Source of the DNA: Diphasiastrum complanatum
Lineage: Eukaryota; Streptophyta; Lycopodiopsida; Lycopodiales; Lycopodiaceae
Length of the DNA: 64,000 nucleotides
Assembly: GCA_029204225.1 (NCBI GenBank)
Contig: CM055092.1
Coordinates: 39,319,800-39,383,799 of the forward strand
Direction: 5' to 3'
The position numbers were made by a program, and so were the translations under genes. Positions within the stretch are counted from its first letter, which is position 1. Each line of letters opens with the position of its first letter. The notes beneath the pieces were generated by a model, which did no database searches, was not told where the DNA came from, and saw only the letters and a list, made by a program, of their open reading frames with translations. Positions 35,352 to 46,400 of this stretch are shown piece by piece.

Positions 35352-36410
35352 GAGTCATTAAGAAGTTTGCAAGTACTTTTTGCCATGCTACCCATACAAC
35401 AATCTAGGCAGCCTGGATGAAAGCCTCACGATGAAAAAACAGGGTTGCCTATGGGCAGTGGCGAAAAATGCCCGACTCAGATTTCAACCTCCACGATGAA
35501 ACCCTCAAGATGAAAGGCCAGGTTGCCTTTGGGTAGTGGCTAAAAATGCCAAAATGCCCGAGTCAAATGAGATTTCAACCTCCATTTGACGACCCATGAA
35601 CTCTGTCGAGACTAATCATCTCCATGACAAAAAGTGACGAGGACCCATAAATGATAAAGTTGCAAGAACAACTAGATCCGACACAAATTTTTTTGTACGT
35701 TGTACATATTATTCATGAGTTGATAATATTTTAGTTTTAGATAGATTACCTGTCCGTAAATACTTGCAGTTTTTTTTGGAGTTCATTTAAAAGTTGCCTT
35801 AAATAACATAATTTTGTACTTTTGGAAATAAGTACCTGACACATTTGTAAGGTACCTTTACTATTTTAAAAAAAAATTAAAAATCAACTTACAAAAATGT
35901 AAGGTGTGATTTCTATTTTTAGAAAGTCGAACAAATCTGAAATTTTTATTTTTGGAAGTGACTTTCTAAAAATAAAAAAAAAGTTAAAAAAAAAAACCTG
36001 CAGTTAATTTACGCAGGGGAAGGCCCACGGGCGGGGGGCCTTCCGCCTTTGGAGGCGGCCCCCCGCCCTGGGGCCTTCTCCCTTACTAAGTAACCTTGTC
36101 ATTGCTTTTAAGGGAGTCATTAAGAAGTTCGCAGGTACTCTATTGCCATGCAGCAATCAAGACTCTAGCACCTCAGTCCAGCACCTCGCAGCCTCGGAGT
36201 TTGCAGCCTGGATGAAAGCCTCACACTGAAAAGGTGGTGTTACCTCTAGGCAGTGGTGGGGTTACCTCTGGGTAGTGGCGGAAAATGCCCAATTCAAATG
36301 GGATTTCAACCTCCACGTAGTCACCAATGAACTCTGCCAAGGCTAATCATCTCTGGGAAAAAAAGTGATGAGGACCCCTAAAGTTGCAAGAACAACTAGA
36401 TGCAAGGCAA
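35352..36410. repeat. Diverged direct repeat pair
   Basis: 35352-35685 and 36115-36410 share 'gtcattaagaagtt', 'gcctggatgaaagcctcac', 'gggatttcaacctccac' and 'aagttgcaagaacaactagat' in the same order. The first copy also has an internal duplication of the 'ggttgcct...gggcagtggc' part. Source element unknown. The hairpin at 36016-36082 lies between the copies. Confidence 0.6.
36016..36082. repeat. GC-rich hairpin in A/T-rich DNA
   Basis: Arms of about 25 bp (36016-36040 and 36057-36082) pair almost perfectly around a 16-base loop that itself can pair CCGCC with GGCGG. It is over 80% G+C while the flanks are A/T-rich. Confidence 0.75.
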
Positions 36411-36450
36411 AAAGAAATTGAGCTTCCAGGCAAAAAGAAATTTTTTCTGA

Positions 36451-36472
36451 AAGCTCGTTGATCAACGAGCTT
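36451..36472. repeat. 22-bp perfect palindrome with flanking repeats
   Basis: AAGCTCGTTGATCAACGAGCTT reads the same on both strands (22 bases given by position; centre at 36461/36462). The word GAGCTTCCAGGCAAAAA occurs just before it and twice after it. Confidence 0.75.
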
Positions 36473-38750
36473 CCAGGCAAACATGTTGAGCTTCTAGGCA
36501 AAAACGTTTGTTTGGGAACGTTGCTCCCTCGGAATTTTTTTTTTTTTCCAGAGGGCGTAATGGTGGCCCAGCTCAAGCTTGAGTAAGGGCTTAATGGTGG
36601 CCTCACCCAAGGGGCGGCCAGCTTAGAAAAGACCCTCATAACTTTTAAGAAACAAAAACATGCTTAGTGGCGCCTCTAAGCTTCGTTCTTCTTGCTTGGC
36701 ACCTGAGAATGGTGATCTTGTAGCATCCGCCTGAGCCACGCTGTCCTGCTGAGGAATTTGTGGATAGTTGAATGTTGAATCAACGCGATCTTCAATGCTC
36801 TTCTAGTTTGGGCCAACCTATCTAAAGATTATATTTTGTTTGCAGGCCTGATGCACATTCTTGAGCCACGGTGACCTGCTGCCAGTCCATCCTGCCAACG
36901 CTGTTCTTGATTGCCCATTGTCAGAAATTTATTTTGGTTGCAGGCCTGCGCTTTTAGCTTTCTACTACTAATCAGTCTTGTGATTCAAACTCCGAGACTT
37001 TGATTCTAAGCTGTATCTTGCATTTTACATTTGCATACTCAATGACATTGGCTGCAATCACTCCAGGATTAGCTTCTACATGTGTCAAATCATTTTGATT
37101 GCTTCAGGCCTTGAAGATTGAATGCATGCAAGGATGAATTGGGTCTAGCTCAAAGATTTCAACAAAGATTCAAGGAGCATTCAAAGCTGGATTGGTAGTC
37201 AAGATTACATTGGCATCTGAATTGAGGGTTTAGAACTCATTTAGTTCTCAAACCTCTGCCCAATAAGGCCTCCTAACTTTGAGCATAGTCAAAGGTCCCT
37301 CTATAGCGTTTTCATTCCATTTCTTTGCAACAGTAACAATTTCTTTATAACAGTAATAACTTCTTAAAAACAAAGAACTAGTTGCAAAACATTATATGGT
37401 CAATTTTTTCACATCAAAGCTACAAGCAGACACTCTACTTACTGTTTACACCTAGAAGAGGATAAAATACTGGTCATAAACCCATCGACAGCCTAGAATA
37501 AGTACCTTCTTTCTTCCACTTCAGACCACTGGTAGATGCCATTTGTATGCTTGCCAATGAATGTCGTAATCTGTCTTGAGAATAGCTTCCTTCTCTTAGC
37601 TAGCCAAGTGCTCAAGGATTGCTCCTAAAATCAGCACTCTCACATGGTTAAGAGGAGACATGAAAAGACATTAAAGGGCTCATTTATGTCCTCTAACAGT
37701 CAAGAAACAAATAGATATGTTTTTTTTATTGCCTACTGATTTAGGGCTATTTGGACGCGGCAAGTGTTGCAGTCGCACACGTACAAACACTAGTTTGTAT
37801 GTGCGGACATATACCAATCCTAGTGCTCACAACACTTTCTTTTTTGTACTTAACTACTTTCCTACAACCGCGATCTGAAACATGTGATTCGGGACCTAGC
37901 TTGCAGTCCCGGATTGCTAAAAGAATTTGCAACAATTTTTATATCTAACTTACAAATACAAGATCAAACAAATACGAAGAGATATTTTTGAAACACACAT
38001 CTCTTAGTTCCAAATATCTGCTATGCTTATCTCAATCACTAAAGAGGTCATTATGGGATTTTTTTTTTATTTAGGCTACATTCCGACCTAGTACCATAAA
38101 ATTATGCACAAAATCATAAGATTATTTAAGATCCATGAAACATTACAAATGAAACATTGAAGACCCTAGCATAACCACCATATAAGTTCTTTAGGACACT
38201 TTTTTTTTACTAGAAAAATAAAAACATTCTGACCAAGTTCGTTCCGGGACGTATTGTACGGAACGTGTAGTACGTTCTAGCCAAAATGGGTCGAAACGAG
38301 TTTCTCAGCTTCTAACCAAATTTTGAATTGGTCAAGTTCCAGTTGCTTCAGTTATAAAACACATTGAAACTAGTTACATATCACAGTAACCAAATTATAT
38401 CATGCCCCACTAATGTTTGGGACCAAAACCCTTCTAATTGAAAGTTTGAAATGTGGCTTATAATGCCTTTTGATTCGTTGACCTATTTCATCTATGGTCA
38501 TTGATGCATCACATTCTTGTTTTTAAAATCAAAATTGGATATTGGGTCCAAAAACATAGCCACACTTCAATAACGTATTGGAATATCCACCCTAACGTCA
38601 CCCTTTTTTAATTATAAATGGATAGTCGCTTGACATTCTCGTAAACCCATATGCCAAAGTTTTTTGTACTTGTAATCAAGTCAAATGATAATAGAGTATT
38701 CATTGTTCTAAGATTCCCTAACTAATGATTTTTGATGTAGTTTGAATGCA
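36473..38750. other. Intergenic, no gene recognised
   Basis: No ORF with family resemblance. An imperfect palindrome CGCACACGTACAAAC...GTTTGTATGTGCG lies at 37772-37805. Confidence 0.5.
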
Positions 38751-39017
38751 AGTGATGAGCCGGCAAGTAGTCGGGGTGACCAAGAGGGTCACAAGTCTTT
38801 GGTGGGGCACGGGGGTGGTACCCTATGAGTCACTTAGTATTCACAAGTCACAGGGGTCATGCATGCCAAGTGGACTGATCACCCACAGGTGGATGTCTTG
38901 TGCCAGTGGACATGAATAGTAGGTAGAAGGACTCAAAGAGGGGGTGCCTATGGTTGGGAGGATCATTATTCACACCGGCCTTTGAGGATTCACGAGCTTG
39001 GAGAGCTTTGCTTGTGA
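38751..39017 (+). repeat. Gypsy LTR fragment, plus orientation
   Basis: Reverse-complement match to 43889-44157, which is the LTR start of a minus-strand gypsy element. No internal domains are nearby, so it is a solo or broken LTR. Confidence 0.65.
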
Positions 39018-39978
39018 CACTCCCATAAGCTTGTCATGGACATATGCCGATACACAAAACTTGAAGCTGGATATGAAATTTTTTTTATGCTTTTTGGATT
39101 TGAAAATTCAAAAAGAACCATATAATGAAATGAAAATGCAGTTTCACTAGACTTGGCATAACCATATGGATCAAGCTACTCAATAATTGAACCAAATAAA
39201 AGACAATAAATAGATTTTTAAATATGCAATGATAGATCCTACCAAAGATAATATAAAACAAGTTGGAATTTAAACTAAAAAGTGCTGAAAAATCTGCAAT
39301 GAAAGACTACCATCAAAGAGGGTTGAACTAAATGAATGATTCAACAAAAAATGAAATCAACATTCAAAAGTGACGTGAACCAAAAAAAACTATAGGACCT
39401 GAAATTACTACTAATATATGCAAACTTAATGCCTATACAAGGATCAATGCTCTGAAGTTCTATTGCACCTACATAACAAAACTCAAAACTAAAAGCAAAT
39501 GAATCGTAAAGAAAATAAGAACCAATTTTAAATGAATGCTAACCCTCATTAAACCACATAAGTTTGTTTAACTATGATTTATTCCAAATAGACTATTGCT
39601 AACCATAAGTTTTAAAAGTTGGGTAGTTAGGAGTCTTGCGAGCAACAAGTATTGTTGAATCACAAGTTTACCCTGCCCGGCAGGAGTCTTGAAATGTAAA
39701 AAAATATGACCGAAAAATTCCAAATTTTTTCAGACCGATAAACAACGTTACGTTCCTTCATAGGTGTAAAAACATTATTGGGCCATGTCTACATCGTTGA
39801 ATAGTCAAAAAAGGTATCCTAACAAAAGGCCCATTTGGCGTTCGAACTGATGTGACTTTTATTTTTTCACTCAAAGTTTTCCTTTACCGATGATTTTGAA
39901 CAAACATATAAGTGCATGTCAAAAACAACACTTAATGTTGAGCCATAAGAGAGAGAACACCAAACTCTATGTCAATCC
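39018..39978. other. Intergenic, no gene recognised
   Basis: A/T-rich; no coding or RNA signal seen. Confidence 0.5.
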
Positions 39979-40140
39979 CTAATACAAGGCAAAGGAAATA
40001 TATTGATCTAATGATTGATGAAATGTAAAGCAATTCCTGTCCAACCAAATACTCCAAAGCGAAATGGCTCTAGTTAAATGCCAAAATTCTAAGGAAAGTC
40101 CATTTTCTACTTTAGGATCTATTTCAATCTCCACCGTCTT
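39979..40140 (-). pseudogene. Possible LINE pol C-terminal fragment
   Basis: The minus frame reads WHLTRAISLWSIWLDRNCFT, which resembles the W...ALWxIWxxRNxxxF stretch near the C-terminal zinc region of plant LINE reverse transcriptases. It is short and isolated; assigned from one motif only. Confidence 0.35.
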
Positions 40141-40499
40141 GTATCGTAAGGAAAAGCCTAACCATGAATCATTTAGACACAACCCTACTCTCATCTAACA
40201 ATGGAGAACGCACGCTTCATCATTGTGGAGAGATCATGAGTCTAATTCTCAATCATTCTCCACCATTGGATGAGGGTGGGGCCTTGCTTGCACCCTCTAT
40301 TCAAAGCCGAGTTCACACTTTTCCATAATGTAGTGGCACGTATTAGAATTGGAGAAGAGTTTTCAAGTTTCCAATCAAAATGCAGATGTTGAAATTATTT
40401 TGCCCCCTCTCATATTTTCTTGCCCATCAAAGATATTTCCCCTTGGGGTGGCCAAGACAGTTGAAAGTCAGTTATTTGACATAATAGTTATATGATTTG

Positions 40500-40595
40500 A
40501 GATCAGAATTAGGGTTAGGATTAGGGTTGGAGCTGTGAAGGGAGTGAGCGACGTAGGGTTTATGTATTCAGGAGGAGGAGATTGTTCCGATAAGG
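40500..40595 (+). promoter_or_regulatory. Likely promoter/5' UTR of the DNAAF4-like gene with telomere-like motif
   Basis: GATCAGAATTAGGGTTAGGATTAGGGTTGGAG at 40501-40532 has three copies of a TTAGGG-type word, resembling the telo-box found in plant promoters and 5' UTRs. A purine-rich GGAGGAGGAG follows at about 40571, before the ATG at 40596. The transcription start is unknown. Confidence 0.4.
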
Positions 40596-43491
40596 ATGCC
40601 GATCACACCCTCCTACACATGGCACGAAACTACAGCATTGGTTACCATCGATATATCTCTGAGATCTGTGTCCCCATCTGCCATTGACATCATCAGTAAG
40701 TAATGCTTTTCTCTGTTATCTTGTTGATTTCTGATAAGTTTGAGTGTTGTGCTACCTCACTCTCACTCACACCTCTGGAGTAAGGCAGGTAGTGCAAAGC
40801 ATGCTCTCCTGATAACATGAGCATTTTTGTGCTTCTTTGTATGTTTGATAATTTTCATCAAGTCTATTTTGCCTGCCTCAGTTCCATTTCACAAGTTTAG
40901 ACGTTTCTAAGTTGATATATTAACAAAGACCATCAGACATATTGCACATCTTTTTGTTTCAATTTGCAGCAACAGAATGGTATGTGAAGGTGAATTGCAG
41001 ACCGTATCTTTTTCAAGCTGATCTATATGGATGCATAAATACCCAAAAAAGTTGTGCTACGGTAGTTCAAAATGAAGTCAAGTTTTTCTTGGTTAAGGTT
41101 TGACCTCATTCAAACAACAATTATTCACCTCCACCATAGCTACTTTTGACCAAGATGTTGGTGCTATGTGTTGGATTCCTTTTCTTTTCTGCTTTTCTTC
41201 TAGAGGCCAGCAAAGGCTTATGGTTTATGCTATAGTCATGAACACATTCACAAAATAATATGCCGAATAGAACAACAAAACAAATGATAATAATTCTCCT
41301 ATATCAAGAGTAGATGACAACAGATTGCCCTCGCAGATCCTCTTACAAAAAAAAGTTGCCTTTTCAACCCTTCTTGAAGAAGCAGAAAATCTCCAACTGA
41401 GGACCAATGAAGGGTTTGTATAGCTCCAGAAGCAAGCAATAATAGAGGCAGAGGCAATAGTACCCTACAATGCCCTGAAAATTCTCATAAATAGATATAG
41501 TACTGCAAAGTAGTGGACACCAAGTGAAAATGAGCTGGAGTGTCTGTTCAACTTTTATCCAACGATCACTCCTGTTTAAAAGTAGAAAAAATGGCGAGCA
41601 GCCTATTGGGATATAGTTATCTTGTGAGATGGTACCTATGCATTAAAAAAATGAAAAAATACAGTTATGTTTGGATATTCAATCATTCTGAAACAAAAGA
41701 CAAGTCTTGCATAAGAAGTTTCATAAGAAGAATTTCCAGCTCCATCTCTTCAAAGCAATTAGATTGAACACCGGATCAAGGTGTCGATCTTCAACACTCC
41801 TTTTTCTAAAACTCAAAGATATAATATGTTCATCGAATTAAGGCTTGATTTCAGTCTTTGAACTAGATCTTTCAAAATTTGAAGCTAATCACGTCTAGCA
41901 CCCTTTGGAATCTTTAATTTGATAGCAAAGGACTAGCGCCAAGTTTTTGAATCGAAAAAAGTCTCTTTATTCTATGTGTTGGAAAGTACTCCAGTATGAA
42001 GTTATGAGCACCAAAGTGTAACATAGCATAACCTGCAAAATTAGAACAATAGGATAGCAAATTGTCAGATTGTAATGATTCTCTTATAAACATACAACAA
42101 CAGATCACAAAAAGTTACGTAGGATTTCCTACAAAGGGATGCTTCCTCTTTGGGTTCTCCCTCAAAGAAGCTCACAATCTCTATCATTGTAACTTGCTAT
42201 TCGAGGATTGAATTAAATGTGTTCCTAGCTTCTTGTTACAGTTTCCCATTTTCACGTGGAATGTGGCGCTCAACTACAAGTACTTGAACCCATGACAAAA
42301 TGGTCCAATCATAAATAATATTGTTTTAATGGTTCAAATGTATTTGTTATACCCTTTGGAATTTTCAATTTGACAGCAAAGGACTAGCGCCCTATAACCT
42401 CCAAGTTTTTGAATCGAAAAAAGACTCTTTCTACTATGTGCTGGAAAGTACTCCAATACGAAGTTATGAGCACCAAATTATAACATAACATAACATGCAG
42501 AATAGAACAATAGGATAGCAAATTGTTAGATTGTAATGATTCTCTTAAATATATCAAAAACAAATGACAAAAAATTACGTAGGATTTCCTACAAAGGGAT
42601 GCTTCCTCTTTGTGTTCTCCCTCAAAGAAGCTCACAATCTCTATCATTGTAAGTAACTATTCGAGGATTGAATTAGGTGTGTTCCTAGCTCCTTGTTACG
42701 ATTTCCCATTATCACGTGGAATTTGGTGCCCAACTACAAGTATTTAGTTTAGTGAGGTCCTTGAACCCGTGACAAAATGGTCCAATCATAAATAATATTG
42801 TTTTAGTGGTTCAAATGTATTTGTTAAGGCTTTAGCAACTCAAGAAGCCACTTACTCCTAATTACATTTGTTTGATCTCCCAATGCACATTTCCATTTAA
42901 ATTTACATTGTTCTTAATTTCAAGCCAGTGGTCAATGGACCAATGTTGCATTGCCATCCATGGTTTCATTTGTAGCTAATTTTGGCAATCATGATTAAAG
43001 TAAGCTAGTTGGTTAACCTTATATTTTCTTTCATTATTGTTGTTGGACTCAATAGAAAGAGGAAGGAATTTGGGGAAGGCTTACAACCGTCGACGAAAGG
43101 AACATTGTTCTTGAACGGCGTGAGAAGTCCTTGGATGCTATTAGACAACTCGCTGACAAGGTGCAGCCTTTATGAAACCAGCTACAAGACTTTACTATGA
43201 TTTGGGAAAGTAGAAGCTTTTGGAAATGTTTTATCTATTTGAAGGGCCAAGGCTAAGTGACTATTCTAGACAACTCTTTTTAAACCTTGGTGAGCACTCT
43301 AGATATTTTAGGCATTATGTCAAGTAGGCTATCAATGTCCAAGAAATTCTATTGAAATCGAAGATCAAAGTTGTTAAAATTTTCCCATTTTGCATCTTTC
43401 ATACAATGATTATCAGTCAAAGGCTGAGGCAAGCACAAAATTTTCCCAAATTGGGCGTCGAGCGGTGGAGAGTCAAATTAAGCTTGAAGAG
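40596..43491 (+). other. DNAAF4-like exons 1-4: CS domain and start of linker
   Basis: ATG 40596 starts MPITPSYTWHETTALVTIDI, matching the family's MPLxxxxYSWxQT start. Exon 2 encodes EWYVKVNCRPYLFQADLYG..., like ENYLKVNFPPFLFEAFLYA in the human protein. Exon 3 (KEEGIWGRLTT, residues 77-111) corresponds to KKEAAMWETLS; exon 4 (SKAEASTKFSQIGRRAVESQ, residues 112-136) is the first linker helix. Donors are gtaagtaatg (40696), gtttga (41098), gtgcag (43161) and gtataac (43492). The start codon is the first ATG of the exon and agrees with the family. Confidence 0.8.
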
Positions 43492-46400
43492 GTATAACAT
43501 CTCTATTGACTTAAATTGTACATACCTACTCAATGTTGCTTCATTCTACATAATTGATGACACACTTCTATGAAACGACATCATAAATCATTCCTCAATG
43601 TTATATCAAGTTCACTTTAATGAGTGTTCTCCTTTGTAGAATTCCAAATTTCAAATAATGTATAAATTATCAAATAAAAACCCCATAGTTTGCACACATG
43701 TTAATCAAAATTTCCCCAACTAGGGTTAGCTAGTCACTTGCAACAACCTTGCAAGAAGCTCCTTTGGGTCCTTTTCTAAAAGAAGTAACTTAGGGGTTCA
43801 CTCAACAAATGTACTTATTGGTCTTGATTGTATGCCAATTACTTTCCTTACCAACCAAAACAATTCTCAACGTTTGAGAAGCTTGTTGTCACAAGCCAGT
43901 CTCTCCAAGCTCGTGAATCCTAGAAGCCGCTGTGTAGAATGAACCTCCCAACCATAGGCACCCCCTCCTTGAGTCCTTCTACCTGCTATTCCCGTCAATT
44001 GGCACATGGCATCCACCTGTGGGTGATCAGTTCACTTGGCATGCCTGGCCCCTGTGACCTGTGAATACTGAGTGACTCATAGGGTACCACCCCCGTGCCC
44101 CGCCAAAGACCTGTGACCCTCTTGGTCACCCCAACTACTTGTCGGCTAGCATCTCGTCACTGACGGCTAGGGTCCCGACGGTCAAGACACACCGCATCTC
44201 TGACAACTTGTCAGGCGGCCACACCAGGTCACTGCTCGTGACGCACTTGTCCCAACTTGGGACAGATGTCCTCCTCGGTCACCGGCCCTTGCCAATACTT
44301 GGCCTTAGGCCCTTTGGTAACCGGCCGTGCCGAGGTCATGATAGAGTCGTGACTGGACTCTAACAATCCTTCCCTCCTCTGGCGAGTCATCGGTCCTCGA
44401 TGACAAACTCTGGGTAAGACTTCTGCAACGCCTGTCGCGTCTCCCAGGTAGCATCTGACAACGGATGCCCTTTCCAGGTTACTAGATACTCGTGAAGGAG
44501 ACGATTCTACAATCGTCTCTCCCTTCGATCTAGGATTCTCGTGCAGTCGGCCACGTCAGTGCCACGTGGCCGACACTTGGCAGTAGCATGCTACCAGTCC
44601 TCACACTGGGCTAGGAGGGGCTTACTCTATATCAGGGAGTAGGCAAGGTTGGGTGGATCAGTTAGTGTTTGCCCTACTGTGGTGTTAGGATCTATTACAG
44701 CTACTCTGCATGTATTCCGCATGCCTCTTTACATTTATTGTTGGTTATGTATATTTCTGGTTACGCATTTTATATTAGTCATGTATAGGCCCCAGAGCCT
44801 TTTTATATGCTTATGACCCGCACTGGGTCCTTTTTTATGACATTGACTGGCCTTGGGCCCTTATTATATAGTTATATGTGGAGTGGGGGCCCGTAGGAGG
44901 GCCCACTATTGTCCCTCCACATTTTGCCTCCCTTTACTTTTGAATTCATATTTTAGGGTTCATTGGTAGGGTATTTATAGGGGCATTTGTACACTCATTT
45001 TTCAGATTATTGATTGGTATTGCTTGGGCTCTTCGTGGGAGAACCTATTGTCTTGTCTATTGCTTGTAGGGCTTTAGTCTATTGCTTTCTTTTATGCTTC
45101 ACTGATTCAACACCTTAGATTTTGATCATAACTTGGTATTAGAGCACTTTCCTGATTGCTGAATTTTAGATCAGATTTTTTGATTGGGTGCCCATTTTCC
45201 TTGCTAATTTTTCTCTCTTTGCTGAGGGCTTTCATTTCTTTGCTTCAGCAACATTCAGCACAGTTTGGAGGAGGACCAACTCCCATCAGAGCATTTTCCT
45301 TGGCAGAGCTTTAGCAGATAGTTAGCAGAAGTACTTTCGCTAAATTTGGCGGCCGGAAAGAAAAAAAAAAAAAATAATTTATTTTTTTTTGGGCAGATTA
45401 TTTCTGGCGCCCAAGTTCCAAATCCTTTTCCCTCTTTTTTTGAATCCTCCATTTGATTCAGGGAGAGGATTCCCAGCCATCTTTTCAGCATTGATTGGAG
45501 GCTGTCCAGTGCCCTACTTCATCACATTTTTTAGCCATTGTTCTCAAAGTTTCAGCCATATTTCAGTTTTGATTGGAGGCTGTCCATCGCCCTATTTCAT
45601 CACGATTTCCAGCCATATTTTCAGCATTGATTGGAGGCTGTCCAGCGCCCACTTTCATTCTCCTTGTGGTCACATTTTCCATCCAGCTCTTCGCACACGC
45701 TTGGAGCTCTATCGAGAGGTATCTTTGCTGGTTTTCCCTTGCTTTCCACACCTTTTCTTGACATTTGTCATTTCCTTTCTTGCTCTTAGTGTCGTTTGTG
45801 TACCTAAAGCGTATTTGGGGTGACGACAAAAGTCCACTCCCTCCGATATTAAGCTTTTCTTACACTCTCTTCACTTCCTGCATTCCTTGACCATGGATAC
45901 TTCCCCTACATCTTCTGAGCTTCGCATAGCGTCTTCCACTTACCTTGACAAAGTACGGCATGAATTCTGAGATCATCTTAGGGAAGCCATGAGTGATGTA
46001 TGCACTGATTTACGCCGGGAGTTACGAGAGACGTTCACTGCTCTTTCTGCCCAGATTGCTACACTATCATTACAGTCCAATGTTTCTCCACTATCTCCAC
46101 CTGTTCCCCCACAACGTACATTTCCACCACCCGAGACTCCTTCATCTTCTGGTCCTTTGCCACGAGACTTTAAGGATAAGGTTCAGCTTACTGTGTATTT
46201 TGGGTCATGCGATGGGAATGAACTCGAGAATTGGTATTCTAAGCTTGAGACCTACTTCCTTGTGTTTCCTAAGACTGACATTCAGCGGATACATTTGGCT
46301 GCTTTACATTTGGAGGGCAGTGCTGCTACTTGGTGGTGCATGTTTCGCCAGACGGCTTCACACCCTGGCCTTGCTAGTTGGACAGAGTTTATGACAGCAC

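Noticed and set aside
36016-36082. Hairpin as a tRNA or bacterial-type terminator
   Set aside because: No cloverleaf, no anticodon arm, no T-run; eukaryotic context.
37742-37810. GGGCTATTTGGACGCGG and nearby palindrome as a Tourist-type MITE
   Set aside because: No matching inverted end or target duplication found nearby.
41225-41407. Minus-strand ORF in DNAAF4 intron 2
   Set aside because: Short, no family resemblance, lies in an intron.
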